A stretch of 64,000 bases of DNA from Myxococcales bacterium (GCA_021806645.1 JAJZQX010000001.1:62001-126000); one strand, 5' to 3'; shown: positions 10,114 to 22,347, numbered from the stretch's first letter. The notes: generated from the sequence alone by a model not told the origin. Made by a program: numbers and translations.

Positions 10114-10143
10114 TTGCCGGGTCGACGAGCGGGACGCTACTCT
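10114..10143 (+). promoter_or_regulatory. Possible promoter of rel
   Basis: TTGCCG at 10114-10119, an 18-base spacer and TACTCT at 10138-10143 form a weak sigma-70-like pair. The -10 element lies only about 8 bases from the TTG start at 10152. This would give an almost leaderless message unless translation begins slightly downstream. Confidence 0.3.
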
Positions 10144-10151
10144 GAAAGGCC

Positions 10152-12323
10152 TTGCTGCGCTTGAATGACATCCTCGACCGGGTGGCCACCTATCACCCGG
10201 ACCCCGACCTCGACCTGATCAAGAAGGCCTACGTCTACTCGGCCAAGGTCCACCAGGGGCAGCTGCGCAAGTCGGGCGAGCCCTACCTGGTCCATCCGCT
10301 CGAGGTGGCCGGGATCCTCGCCGAGCTGAAGCTCGACGAGGCCAGCGTCGTCACCGGGATGTTGCACGACACCATCGAGGACACCCTCGCCACCCGCGAC
10401 GAGATCGCCGGGCTGTTCGGCGCCGAGATCGCCGACCTCGTCGAGGGCGTCACCAAGCTCTCGAAGTTCAGCGCCGCCGACACCCGGGAGGAGAAGCAGG
10501 CCGAGAACTTCCGCAAGATGGTGGTGGCGATGGCGAAGGACATCCGGGTCCTGCTCGTCAAGCTGGCCGACCGGACGCACAACATGCGGACGCTCGACCA
10601 CATGAAGCCGGAGGCGCAGGAGCGGATCGCGCAGGAGACGCTCGACATCTACGCGCCGCTCGCCAACCGGCTCGGCATCCAGTGGGTCAAGACCGAGCTG
10701 GAGGAACTCTCGTTCAAGTACCTGCGCCCCTCCGAGCACGCCGATCTGTCGGGACGCATCGCCGCCATGGCCCGCGAGAAGGAGAAGTTCGTCGCCGAGG
10801 TGGTGGCGATCATCCAGGACAAGCTGGAGGGGCAGGGGCTGAAGCCGGACGTCTCCGGCCGGGTCAAGCACACCTACTCGGTCTGGCGGAAGATGCGGCA
10901 GCTCGACATCGACTTCGACCAGATCCAGGACGTCATCGGCTTCCGGGTCATCGTGGCCTCGGTGGCCGAGTGCTACGAGTCACTGGGCGTCATCCACTCC
11001 CTCTGGAAGCCGGTGCCGGGGCGCTTCAAGGACTACGTGGCCATCCCCAAGCCCAACGGATACCAGTCGCTCCACACCACGGTGGTGGGCCCGCGGGGCG
11101 AGCGGATCGAGGTGCAGATCCGGACCGTGGAGATGCACCGCATCGCCGAGGAGGGCGTGGCGGCCCACTGGGCCTACAAGGAGGCGGGGCGCGACGGCAG
11201 CGGCCAGCCGCTCTCGGCCAGGGACGCCGCCCAGTTCGGCTGGCTCCGCCAGCTGGTCGAGTTCCAGCGCGAGGTGGACGATCCGCGCGAGTTCCTGGAG
11301 ACCGTCAAGGTCGACCTCTTCTCCGACGAGGTCTTCGTCTTCACGCCCAAGGGGGCCATCCGGGCCCTGCCGCGCGGGGCCACGCCGGTGGACTTCGCCT
11401 TCACCATCCACTCGGAGATCGGGAGCCACTGCGTCGGCGCCAAGGTGAACGGCAAGCTGGTGCCGCTGCGCCACCAGCTCAAGAACGGCGACACCGTCGA
11501 GATCCTCACCTCGCCCCACGCCCACCCGTCGAAGGACTGGCTTGGCTTCGTCAAGACCAGCCGCGGACAGGCGCGCATCCGCCAGTACATCCGGCAGGAG
11601 GAGCAGCGCCGCTCCCTGGAGATCGGGCACGAGCTGGCCGAGAAGGAGCTGCGCAAGTACGGCCTCTCGCTCAACAAGCTGGAGAAGTCGGGCCAGCTGG
11701 CCAAGGCGGCGGCGCCGTTCGGCTACCGCAACGGTGACGACCTGCTGGCCGGCATCGGCTACGGCAAGGTCTCCACCCAGCAGCTGCTGGCGCAGCTGCT
11801 CCCGCAGGAGCAGCTGCAGGCGCCTCCGGGCCCGGAGGCGCCCGCCTCCCGGCTCAGCGAGCTCTTCCGCAAGGTGGCGCGCCGCTCCTCGTCGAGCGGC
11901 GTGCGGGTCAGCGGCGTGGACGACATGCTGGTGCGCTACGGGAAGTGCTGCAACCCCGTGCCCGGCGACGCCATCGTCGGCTTCATCACCCGCGGGCGCG
12001 GGGTCACGGTCCACACCGCCGGATGCGAAAAGGTCCTGGAGAGCTCGCCGGAGCGGCGCGTCGACGTGACCTGGGACGTCAAGGGCGACTTCAAGCGGCC
12101 GGTGGCGGTCCGGATCATCGCCAGCGATCGCCCCGGCCTGCTGGCCAAGATCTCCCGCGCCTTCGCCGAGGCCGACATCAACATCTCGCAGGCCACCGTC
12201 AAGACCAGCGGCGACCGCGCGGTGGTAGACCTGCAGGTCGAGATCGCCGGGGTCAAGGAGCTGACCGGCGTGCTGCGCGACGTCCAGCGGATCGACGGGG
12301 TTCACGCGGCCGACCGCGCCTAG
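10152..12323 (+). CDS. Bifunctional (p)ppGpp synthetase/hydrolase Rel
   Basis: A 723-residue long RSH enzyme that makes and degrades ppGpp. The N-terminal HD hydrolase domain is intact (YLVHPLEVAG and MLHDTIEDT, residues about 50-80), which argues for a bifunctional Rel/SpoT type. The synthetase domain (about 235-350) shows DYVAIPKPNGYQSLHTTV and EVQIRTVEMH. Then come TGS (about 390-450), the Cys-containing zinc-finger/RIS region (YGKCCNPVPGD) and a C-terminal ACT domain from about 650. The start is TTG, giving MLRLNDILDRV as in relatives; CTG 10155 or TTG 10161 are possible. ridA follows 21 bases downstream. Confidence 0.93.
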   Translation: MLRLNDILDRVATYHPDPDLDLIKKAYVYSAKVHQGQLRKSGEPYLVHPLEVAGILAELKLDEASVVTGMLHDTIEDTLATRDEIAGLFGAEIADLVEGVTKLSKFSAADTREEKQAENFRKMVVAMAKDIRVLLVKLADRTHNMRTLDHMKPEAQERIAQETLDIYAPLANRLGIQWVKTELEELSFKYLRPSEHADLSGRIAAMAREKEKFVAEVVAIIQDKLEGQGLKPDVSGRVKHTYSVWRKMRQLDIDFDQIQDVIGFRVIVASVAECYESLGVIHSLWKPVPGRFKDYVAIPKPNGYQSLHTTVVGPRGERIEVQIRTVEMHRIAEEGVAAHWAYKEAGRDGSGQPLSARDAAQFGWLRQLVEFQREVDDPREFLETVKVDLFSDEVFVFTPKGAIRALPRGATPVDFAFTIHSEIGSHCVGAKVNGKLVPLRHQLKNGDTVEILTSPHAHPSKDWLGFVKTSRGQARIRQYIRQEEQRRSLEIGHELAEKELRKYGLSLNKLEKSGQLAKAAAPFGYRNGDDLLAGIGYGKVSTQQLLAQLLPQEQLQAPPGPEAPASRLSELFRKVARRSSSSGVRVSGVDDMLVRYGKCCNPVPGDAIVGFITRGRGVTVHTAGCEKVLESSPERRVDVTWDVKGDFKRPVAVRIIASDRPGLLAKISRAFAEADINISQATVKTSGDRAVVDLQVEIAGVKELTGVLRDVQRIDGVHAADRA

Positions 12324-12344
12324 CGGGTCCAACCAGGAGGGCAC

Positions 12345-12728
12345 ATGCACGAGGTCATCTCCACCAGCGGCGCGCCCAAGGCGATCGGCCCTTACAGCCA
12401 GGCCATCGAGGTCCGCGCCGGGCGGCTGCTCTTCCTCTCCGGCCAGATCCCGCTCGACCCGGCCAGCGGCGAGCTCGTGAAGGGGACCGTCGAGGAGGAG
12501 ACTGCGCAGGTGATGCGCAACCTGGCGGCGGTCCTGGCGGCCGGTGGCGCCGGGTTCCAGCACGTGGTCAAGACCACCGTCTACCTCACCGACCTGGCGG
12601 ACTTCGCCAAGGTCAACGAGGTCTACGGCGCCCACTTCAAGAGCAGGCCGCCGGCCCGCGCCACCGTGCAGGTGGCCGCGTTGCCGCGCGGGGCACGGGT
12701 CGAGATCGAGGCCGTGGCGGCGGTCTAG
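12345..12728 (+). CDS. ridA: RidA family enamine/imine deaminase
   Basis: A 127-residue RidA (YjgF/YER057c/UK114) protein that hydrolyses reactive 2-aminoacrylate-type enamines released by PLP enzymes. Signature stretches are the N-terminal [13 protein letters not shown] and [14 protein letters not shown]. The arginine of the catalytic pocket falls in [21 protein letters not shown], close to the C-terminus. An AGGAGG ribosome site sits just before the ATG. It probably shares a transcript with rel. Downstream are the convergent lysine aminomutase genes, which are radical SAM/PLP enzymes. A functional link is possible but not shown. Confidence 0.93.
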   Translation: MHEVISTSGAPKAIGPYSQAIEVRAGRLLFLSGQIPLDPASGELVKGTVEEETAQVMRNLAAVLAAGGAGFQHVVKTTVYLTDLADFAKVNEVYGAHFKSRPPARATVQVAALPRGARVEIEAVAAV

Positions 12729-12752
12729 CCGGGTCCCGCGCCGCGGGGAGCC

Positions 12753-13910
12753 TCACGGCTCGTCGTAGGTGAACTCCTTGCCGGCGAAGTTGCGCAGGAC
12801 CCAGCGCTTCCCCTCGTGGCGGACCACGTAGTCGGGGTTGACCGGGATCTTGCCGCCGCCGTTCGGGGCGTCGACCACGAAGTAGGGGACGGCCATGCCG
12901 CTGGTGTGGCCGCGCAGCGAGCGGATGATGCGCCGCCCGGTCTCGATGGGCGTGCGGAAGTGGCTGATGCCCCGGGCCAGGTCGCACTGGTAGATGTAGT
13001 AGGGGCGGATCCGCATCATCAGCAGCCTGTGGTTCAGCTCCTTCACGGTGCGCGGGTCGTCGTTGATGCCCTTGAGCAACACCATCTGGTTGCCGATGAC
13101 GCAGCCGCCGTCGGCCAGCCGGCGCGCGGCGTCGAAGGCCTCCCCGGTGCACTCCCTGGGGTGGTTGAAGTGGGTGTTGACGTAGACTGGCTGGTGCTTG
13201 CGGAGCATCTGCACCAGGTCGTCGGTGATCCGCTGCGGCAGCGTCACCAGGTTCCGCGTGCCGAGCCGGAAGATCTCGACGTGCGGGATGGCGCGCAATC
13301 GCCCGAGGATGTAGTCGAGCCGGTCGTCGGAGAGCGAGAGCGGGTCACCACCCGAGACCACCACGTCACGGATCTCGGTGTGGAGCTCGATGTAGGCGAG
13401 GCTCTCCTCGATCTGCTTCTTGGCTGCGGCGCTGGAGGGGTCGGCCACCTTGCGCTTGCGGGTGCAGTGGCGGCAGTACACCGGGCAGTTGTGCGTCGTG
13501 TAGAAGAGGACGCGATCCGGGTAGCGGTGGGTGATGCCGGGGACCGGCATGTCCCGCTCCTCGGCCAGCGGATCCTCGAGGTCGGCGGCGGTGAAGTTGA
13601 GCTCGCCCATGGTCGGCACCGACTGGAGCCGCACCGGGCAGGTGGGATCCTCCGGGTCCATGAGCGCGGCGTAGTAGGGGGTGATGCCCATGTGGAACTG
13701 GGCGTCGGCCTCGACGACGGCGCGCCGCTCGTCGTCGGTGAGCCGGACCACCTGGTCGAGCTGCTCCAGGGTGGTGACGCGCTCGCGCTGCTGCCAGTGC
13801 CAGTCGTTCCACTGCGAATCGGGGACTCCCTTCCAGATCGACCGCGGGGCGAAGGGGAAGCGGGAGCGGACGTGGTTGATCGATACCGCACCGCCGGGAA
13901 GGACATCCAT
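12753..13910 (-). CDS. Lysine 2,3-aminomutase (KamA family)
   Basis: A 385-residue radical SAM and PLP enzyme predicted to convert L-lysine to L-beta-lysine. The SAM cluster motif is CPVYCRHC. The PLP lysine is in DAPNGGGKIPV. Both substrate-binding aspartates of characterised lysine 2,3-aminomutase are kept (one in YQCDLARGISHFR, the other in DAPNGGGK). The C-terminus ends at FTYDEP and lacks the zinc-binding cysteines of the clostridial enzyme. ATG 13910 was taken; upstream frame to 13979 is possible. A divergent paralogue begins 168 bases away. No beta-lysine acetyltransferase gene adjoins it, so the fate of beta-lysine is unclear. Confidence 0.87.
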   Translation of the reverse strand: MDVLPGGAVSINHVRSRFPFAPRSIWKGVPDSQWNDWHWQQRERVTTLEQLDQVVRLTDDERRAVVEADAQFHMGITPYYAALMDPEDPTCPVRLQSVPTMGELNFTAADLEDPLAEERDMPVPGITHRYPDRVLFYTTHNCPVYCRHCTRKRKVADPSSAAAKKQIEESLAYIELHTEIRDVVVSGGDPLSLSDDRLDYILGRLRAIPHVEIFRLGTRNLVTLPQRITDDLVQMLRKHQPVYVNTHFNHPRECTGEAFDAARRLADGGCVIGNQMVLLKGINDDPRTVKELNHRLLMMRIRPYYIYQCDLARGISHFRTPIETGRRIIRSLRGHTSGMAVPYFVVDAPNGGGKIPVNPDYVVRHEGKRWVLRNFAGKEFTYDEP

Positions 13911-14077
13911 CGCGCACGCTCCTCGCCCGGGGACTGGGCCGGGCCACGTCGTTCCAGTCGACGGCGCGGAGTGTGCCACGTCGCCGGGTCGCGCGCGCGG
14001 CCCAAGATTGACTCGACGGGGCGTGGCCGATAGCTTCCGCGCCGCCGCCCCGGGAGTGCCGGGGCGCCCCCACCGCG

Positions 14078-15259
14078 ATGGACTGGCATGAGCGATTCCC
14101 CGGCGTGAGCGAGGCCGACTGGCGCGACTGGCGCTGGCAGCTGCGCCACGCCTTGCGTACCGGGGCCGAGCTGGACCGGCTGGTGAACCTCACCGAGGCC
14201 GAGCGACGGGGCCTGGCGCTGGGTGGCCTGCGTACCGCGGTCACGCCGTACTATGCGTCGCTGATGGACCCGTTCCACCCGGCCTGCCCGGTGCGCCGGC
14301 AGGCCATCCCGCTGGGCCAGGAGGGCGAGCCGGCCGCCGGCGACCGGCGCGATCCCACCGGCGAGGAGCCGCACCGGCCGGTGCGGGCGGTGGTGCGGAA
14401 GTACCCGGACCGCGCGCTGCTGCTGGTCACCGACACCTGCCCGGTCTACTGCCGGCACTGCACCCGCCGCCGCATCACCGGCGGTGAGGAGGGAGCCTTC
14501 GACCGCCCGGCGGTGGAGGAGGGGATCGCCTGGATTCGCGACCAGCCCGGGCTGCGCGAGGTGATCGTCTCGGGCGGTGACCCGGGCGTCCTCTCCGACG
14601 AACGGCTAGAGTCGATCCTCGGCCCGCTGCGCGCCATCCCGCACCTCGAGGTGCTCCGGCTCGCCACCCGAGCGCCGGTGGTCCTTCCCATGCGCATCGA
14701 CGACGCGCTGGTCCGGCTGCTCCGGCGCCACGCCCCGCTCTTCGTCATCACCCACTTCAACCACCCGAAGGAGCTGACACCCGAGGCGACCGAGGCCTGC
14801 GCGCGCCTCGTGGACGGCGGCGTGCCGGTGGAGAACCAGGCGGTGCTGCTGCGAGGGCTCAACTCGACGGCCCGCCTGCTCGGCGACCTCTTCACCGGGC
14901 TGCTGGCGCGGCGGGTTCGCAGCCTCTACCTGCACCAGGGGGACCTGGCGGACGGCACCGCCCACCTGCGCACGCCGCTGGCGGCCGGCGTCGGGATGCT
15001 GCGCGAGCTGCGGGGACGGGTGAGCGGGCTGGCGCTGCCGCACCTGGCGGTCGACCTCCCCGACGGCAGCGGCAAGGTGACGGTGGCGCCCAGCTACCTG
15101 GTGGGCGGCCCCGGCGAAGGGTTCGGGCAGGCGGTCGAGAACGGGGTGCGTGGCACCTGGCTGATGGGCCACGCCGGCGCGCCGGCCTTCTACCCGGAGC
15201 CGCCCCAGGCGGACTGCGCCTGCGCCTACGACCAGGCCTGGTACGGTGGGCTCACCTAG
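14078..15259 (+). CDS. Second KamA-family radical SAM aminomutase
   Basis: A 393-residue paralogue of the neighbouring KamA protein, transcribed in the opposite direction. The cluster cysteines are 121, 125 and 128 (CPVYCRHC). The PLP lysine lies in DLPDGSGKVTV. Substrate aspartates are present in LHQGDLADGTAHLR and in DLPDGSGK. The C-terminus has CACAYD, a partial match to the zinc cysteines of lysine aminomutase. It could be a second lysine 2,3-aminomutase or an EpmB-like enzyme acting in elongation factor P modification. Neither epmA nor efp is in the window. ATG 14078 gives MDWHERFPGVSEADWRDW, matching the family start. Confidence 0.83.
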   Translation: MDWHERFPGVSEADWRDWRWQLRHALRTGAELDRLVNLTEAERRGLALGGLRTAVTPYYASLMDPFHPACPVRRQAIPLGQEGEPAAGDRRDPTGEEPHRPVRAVVRKYPDRALLLVTDTCPVYCRHCTRRRITGGEEGAFDRPAVEEGIAWIRDQPGLREVIVSGGDPGVLSDERLESILGPLRAIPHLEVLRLATRAPVVLPMRIDDALVRLLRRHAPLFVITHFNHPKELTPEATEACARLVDGGVPVENQAVLLRGLNSTARLLGDLFTGLLARRVRSLYLHQGDLADGTAHLRTPLAAGVGMLRELRGRVSGLALPHLAVDLPDGSGKVTVAPSYLVGGPGEGFGQAVENGVRGTWLMGHAGAPAFYPEPPQADCACAYDQAWYGGLT

Positions 15260-15332
15260 GGCTCCGCTCGGGGTCGAGTGACCCGCTGTCCAGAAAGCAC
15301 CGCGTCGGGCCAGGCTGGGGTAGGCTTCACCC

Positions 15333-17348
15333 GTGCGATTCGCCTGCGAGAGATGCGGACGGCGATACATGAGCGCTGCGGAGCCGCAGCCGGGGCGCGT
15401 GTACCGCCATCACTGCAGCTGTGGCAACGAGATCCGCGTCGAGATCCCGGCGGCCGGGTCGACGACCACCTCGGCGCCGGCCCCGGTCACCCCGGCCAGG
15501 ACCTCGGGCACGGTCCCGTCTCCGGCCGCGACCACCAGGGTGCCGCTGGTGCCCGGCACCACCTCCACGTCGGTGCCGCGCCCGGCTTCGCCCGCGGCGT
15601 CGACCGTGGCCTCCAGGCCGAAGGCGCCGGCCGTCGGGACGACGCGGACCGGAACGTCCACCGCCGTCCCGCTGCCGCCGCCATCCCGCCCCGCGGCATG
15701 GGCCTCGACGACTTCAGCCCGCCCCGCGCCGGTTCTCGACGCCGCCAAGCCCGTGGCGCTGCCCCCTCCCGCCACGCGGGCGGCCGCGGGCAGGCCGGCC
15801 GAACCACGGGCGGCCGCGGCGAGGACCGGATCGGCCCCCGCCGTCCCATCCCATGCCACGCCCGCTCCGAAGGGCTGGGCCGCCATGGGGGACGGCACGA
15901 TGCCGAAGGACGGAACACCCGAGGTGCCGTCCCCACCGACGAAGCGGCCGGCACCGCCGACCGAGCCATGGGCTGCGCCGGTCACCGGGGCCGCGTCCGT
16001 CGAACCCGCTCGGCCGCCCTGGATGGAAGCGCCGGCACCCGCACCATCTCCGTCGCCCTCACCCAACCGGCAGCCGCCCAAGCTGACCCAGACGTCCGCT
16101 CCCCAGCCCCCTCTTCCCAGGGCTCCGGCACGGGAGCCGGCCTCGCCCGGCTCCGCCCCCGCGATCCCTTCGATGACTCCGAGGGCGCCGAGAACCGCGC
16201 AAGTTCCCGCCAGGGTCGAGCCGCGCCCAGCGCCCTCGCCGTCCGCCACGGTGGCGCGACCCGCGGCGAAGCCGCCCGTGGCAAGGGGGACCGTGGACAC
16301 GATCGACATCGATCTGCAGCTCACCGATCAGATCCGGCTCTTGCCGCTGGGTGCGGCCACGGAACCGCCGCCGGCAGCGGCGCCGGCGCCTGCGCCAGCG
16401 CCAGCCGCTGGGCGGCGGCACGGCCTCGCCTGGATGCTGGGCGGTGGCGTGGCGCTGGTCGGCCTGGTCGTCGCTGGCCTGTTCTTGCGGGGCGGGCGTT
16501 CGGACCGGCCCCCGGCGGCGACCGGGCGCACGGCCGAGGTGGCACCAGCCCAGGCGCCAGCCGTGGCGCCTGCCGCGGCACCTGCTGGAGCGCCTGTCGC
16601 CGCGCCGGTGCCGGCGGAGCCAACCCCGGTCGCCCCGGTCGCACCGACTACGGTCGCCGAACGCTCGGAGGCCGAGGTGGCCGCGGGCGAGCCTGGGCCC
16701 CGCGCCGCCACGCCCGCCGCCACGCCCGCCGCACCTCCTGCCAAGGCGAAGCCGGCCGAGCGAAGGGGGGCCAGGGCCGCCACCGCGGGCGGCGCGGCGG
16801 CCGCCGGGCATGGAAAGGCCGAGCCGCCGCCTCCTCCGGAGAAGGCGGCCACCCCTCCCGCCCGGGCCAAGCCGGCTCCCGCAAAGGCTCAGGCACCGGC
16901 CGCGCCGCCACCGGCCGCGCGCGCCACGCCTCCCGCCGCCAAGCCGGTGGCCCCGCCCGCCGGCGCCACCGCCGCCAAGGCGACCCCGCCGGCACCCGCC
17001 GCCGAACCTCCGGCCGCCACGCCCGGCGCCGGCGGCAAGACCCTGGCGCCGGCCACGGTCCAGCGCGCCATCGCCCGCCAGAAGCCGGCCTTCGACAAGT
17101 GCGTGGAGACCGCACTCGCCGGCCCTGGCGGCGACAAGCTGGCGGGCCGGAAGATCGGCCTGCTGGTCGCCGTCGGGAACGGCGGCCTGGTCGAGGCGTC
17201 CGAAGTGGAGGAGCCGGACATCGAGGGCTCGCCGCTGGGAGCCTGCCTGCGCCACGCGGCCGGACGGATGCTCTTCCCGCCCTTCGAGGGCGAGCCGGTG
17301 GCGTTCCGCATCCCGCTGCTGCTGGCCGCCGCCGCGCCGGGCCGCTAG
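15333..17348 (+). CDS. Zinc-ribbon, Pro/Ala-rich TonB-like membrane protein
   Basis: A 671-residue protein typical of myxobacteria. It starts with a cysteine motif (CERCGRRYMS, then HCSCGNEIRVEI). A long disordered Pro/Ala/Thr region of about 320 residues follows. One membrane helix (MLGGGVALVGLVVAGLFL, about residue 370) leads to a second Ala/Pro-rich spacer. The C-terminal domain of about 100 residues (TVQRAIARQKPAFDKCVETAL onward) resembles the AgmX/PglI C-terminal domain related to TonB-type periplasmic domains. A periplasm-spanning role is inferred; the exact function is unknown. The start is GTG 15333, which places the zinc motif at the terminus. Confidence 0.75.
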   Translation: MRFACERCGRRYMSAAEPQPGRVYRHHCSCGNEIRVEIPAAGSTTTSAPAPVTPARTSGTVPSPAATTRVPLVPGTTSTSVPRPASPAASTVASRPKAPAVGTTRTGTSTAVPLPPPSRPAAWASTTSARPAPVLDAAKPVALPPPATRAAAGRPAEPRAAAARTGSAPAVPSHATPAPKGWAAMGDGTMPKDGTPEVPSPPTKRPAPPTEPWAAPVTGAASVEPARPPWMEAPAPAPSPSPSPNRQPPKLTQTSAPQPPLPRAPAREPASPGSAPAIPSMTPRAPRTAQVPARVEPRPAPSPSATVARPAAKPPVARGTVDTIDIDLQLTDQIRLLPLGAATEPPPAAAPAPAPAPAAGRRHGLAWMLGGGVALVGLVVAGLFLRGGRSDRPPAATGRTAEVAPAQAPAVAPAAAPAGAPVAAPVPAEPTPVAPVAPTTVAERSEAEVAAGEPGPRAATPAATPAAPPAKAKPAERRGARAATAGGAAAAGHGKAEPPPPPEKAATPPARAKPAPAKAQAPAAPPPAARATPPAAKPVAPPAGATAAKATPPAPAAEPPAATPGAGGKTLAPATVQRAIARQKPAFDKCVETALAGPGGDKLAGRKIGLLVAVGNGGLVEASEVEEPDIEGSPLGACLRHAAGRMLFPPFEGEPVAFRIPLLLAAAAPGR

Positions 17349-17350
17349 CA

Positions 17351-17992
17351 CTAGACCGCGGGTGGTGGTCCGCCGGCGGCGCGGCGGCGCGACCTCAGCC
17401 ACTCGAAGACGCCCGGCAGGAGCGAGAGCACCACCACCACCACGATCACCTTCTCGATGTGCTGCACCAGCAGCGGGAAGCGGCTGCCCAGGCCGAAGCC
17501 GATGAGCGTCATCGAGGCGACCCAGGCCGTGGCGCCGATCACGTTGAAGGAGGCGAAGCGCCGGTAGCTCATGCCGCCGATGCCGGCCACCACCGGGACG
17601 AAGGTCCGGACCAGCGGCATGAAGCGGGCGAGGATGATCGCCTTGCCGCCGTGCCGCTCGTAGAACTCGCGGGCGGCCTGGATGTGCTCGGGCCGGAAGA
17701 AGCGGGAGCGCGGCCGGTTGAACAGGTGCGGCCCGGTGCGCCTGCCGATCCAGTAGGAGGTGGCGTCGCCGGCGATCGCCAGCGGGATGAGCAGCCCGTT
17801 GAGGGCCCAGATGCTCAGGTCGCCCTTGGCCGCGTAGAACCCCGCCATCACCAGCAGCGAGTCTCCGGGCAGGAAGAACACCATGGCGCCGGTCTCGAGG
17901 AAGACGATGGCGGCGAGCGCCGGATAACCACCCCAGGCGATGAGCTCGCCAGGGTTGCGGAGCAGGTCCAGGATCCACCGGAGGAGGGCCAC
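17351..17992 (-). CDS. DedA family membrane protein
   Basis: A 213-residue DedA/SNARE-associated (VTT domain) inner-membrane protein. The family includes lipid scramblases or transporters that recycle undecaprenyl phosphate. Signature stretches are FLETGAMVFFLPGDSLL, then SYWIGRRTG, and RFMPLVRTFVPVVAGIGGM with the membrane arginines. The frame extends far upstream, antisense to spoIID, but that part is not DedA-like. GTG 17992 gives MALLRWILDLLRNPGEL and the usual length. It is divergent from the SpoIID gene (about 100 bases apart) and converges on the TonB-like gene with a 2-base gap. Confidence 0.85.
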   Translation of the reverse strand: MALLRWILDLLRNPGELIAWGGYPALAAIVFLETGAMVFFLPGDSLLVMAGFYAAKGDLSIWALNGLLIPLAIAGDATSYWIGRRTGPHLFNRPRSRFFRPEHIQAAREFYERHGGKAIILARFMPLVRTFVPVVAGIGGMSYRRFASFNVIGATAWVASMTLIGFGLGSRFPLLVQHIEKVIVVVVVLSLLPGVFEWLRSRRRAAGGPPPAV

Positions 17993-18091
17993 GCGCTCGT
18001 ATACCCCGCCACCGCGCGCCGGGCCACCGGACGCCGCCGATGGACGCCCGCTGGACTGGAGCCCTCGCCGCCCCGAGAATTGGCCGTTCCC

Positions 18092-18958
18092 GTGCGCCAC
18101 CGCCTGCTCGCGCTCCTGCTGCTGACATCGCTCCCGGCCCGCGCCGAGGAGTTGATCCGCGTCGTGGTGGAGCGAACCGGTGCGTCCCCGCGGCTCGTCG
18201 AGGAGCTGCCGCTCGACGACTACGTGGCCGGCGTCGTCTCCGGGGAGATGCCAGCCAGCTTCCCGGCCGAGGCCCAGAAGGCGCAGGCGGTGGCGGCCCG
18301 ATCCTACGCGCTGGTGAAGAAGATCGAGGCCGATCGGGCTGGCCGGTCGTTCCACCTGGGCGCCAGCGCGCTCTCGCAGGTCTACGCCGGCGCCGCCCCC
18401 AATCCCGCGGCGCGAGCGGCCGCCGAAGCCACCCGCGGCGAGGTGCTGGTCCAGGGCCACGAGCCGGTCGAGGCCTTCTTCCACTCCGCCTGTGGCGGCC
18501 GGACCGAACGTGGTCTCGAAGCGCTCGGGCGCGACCTGCCCTACCTGGTCTCGGTCCCCTGCGGCCACTGCAACGACGCGCCCGGTGTCCGCTGGACGCT
18601 GTCCCGCGCCGGTGCCGAGCTCGGCAAGGCGCTGGGGTTCCCCGGCCCGGTGACGGCGCTCGAGGTGACGGCGCACACGCCGTCGGGGCGCGTGGCGCGC
18701 GTGGAGTTGCAGGTGGGCGGGCGGCGGCTCGGCCTCACCGCCGTCGATCTGCGGCAGCGGCTCGGCTGGAGCAAGCTGCCGTCGCTCGCCTTCGAGGTGA
18801 AGGCCAGGGGCGGGGTGTTCACCTTCACCGGCCGCGGGCAGGGGCACGGGGCCGGGCTCTGCCAGTGGGGCGCCGCGGGGATGGCCCGCGAGGGGAAGGG
18901 ATACCGCGACATCCTGCGCCACTACTATCCAGGAACCGAGCTGGCCAGGCTCTACTGA
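18092..18958 (+). CDS. SpoIID/LytB domain protein
   Basis: A 288-residue exported protein of the SpoIID/LytB family. SpoIID of Bacillus is a peptidoglycan lytic transglycosylase; this host is not expected to make Bacillus-type endospores, so a wall-remodelling role is more likely. A signal peptide is visible (RHRLLALLLLTSLPARA). The domain shows LPLDDYVAGVVSGEMP, AQAVAARSYAL with the catalytic-type Glu nearby, then HSACGGRTE, and near the end the RGQGHGAGLCQWGA block. GTG 18092 was chosen because it begins the signal peptide; TTG 18080 is possible. queA starts 20 bases after the stop. Confidence 0.85.
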   Translation: MRHRLLALLLLTSLPARAEELIRVVVERTGASPRLVEELPLDDYVAGVVSGEMPASFPAEAQKAQAVAARSYALVKKIEADRAGRSFHLGASALSQVYAGAAPNPAARAAAEATRGEVLVQGHEPVEAFFHSACGGRTERGLEALGRDLPYLVSVPCGHCNDAPGVRWTLSRAGAELGKALGFPGPVTALEVTAHTPSGRVARVELQVGGRRLGLTAVDLRQRLGWSKLPSLAFEVKARGGVFTFTGRGQGHGAGLCQWGAAGMAREGKGYRDILRHYYPGTELARLY

Positions 18959-18978
18959 GCTGCCGTGCTACACCCCGG

Positions 18979-21914
<2,936 letters not shown>

Positions 21915-21999
21915 CCCGGCCCCGGCCCCGAATGCCTTGCCCTCGGCGGGAGAATGCTGTTAGAAATCGGCGCCTTTTCACGCACCTACCGGAGCAGCC

Positions 22000-22347
22000 A
22001 TGCCTTCCGTTCTCCACGCCTTTTTCGCGCAGACCGCCGAGGGTCAGTCCCAGGGCCTGAGCAACATGCTGATCCCGCTCGTCCTCATGGGCGCGGTCTT
22101 CTACTTCCTGCTCATCCGCCCCCAGCAGAAGCAGGCCAAGGAGCACCAGAAGCTCCTGACCGCCCTCAAGCGGGGTGACGAGGTGATCACCCAGGGCGGC
22201 CTGATCGGCGCCGTGTTCCAGGTCGAGGACCGGACCGTCACCCTCGACGTCGGGGCCGGCACCAAGGTGCGCGTGCTCAAGGCGAACATCGTCGGCCCGT
22301 GGGTGGAGAAGCCGGTCGTCGCGGCCGCCAAGCCGGAGAAGAAGTAG
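22000..22347 (+). CDS. yajC: Preprotein translocase subunit YajC
   Basis: A 115-residue small inner-membrane protein of the SecDF-YajC complex that assists SecYEG export. One membrane helix is at about residues 25-45 (LIPLVLMGAVFYFLLIRPQQ), ending in the hallmark IRPQQK. The cytoplasmic domain follows (GDEVITQGGLIGAV). A GGAG site lies before ATG 22000. The secD start codon follows the stop codon directly, so translation of the two is likely coupled. Confidence 0.96.
   Translation: MPSVLHAFFAQTAEGQSQGLSNMLIPLVLMGAVFYFLLIRPQQKQAKEHQKLLTALKRGDEVITQGGLIGAVFQVEDRTVTLDVGAGTKVRVLKANIVGPWVEKPVVAAAKPEKK

Noticed and set aside
15278-18091. Very long frame running into spoIID
   Set aside because: Only the last 288 residues look like a protein (signal peptide plus SpoIID domain); the rest is an out-of-frame reading of the Pro/Ala-rich gene and antisense of DedA.
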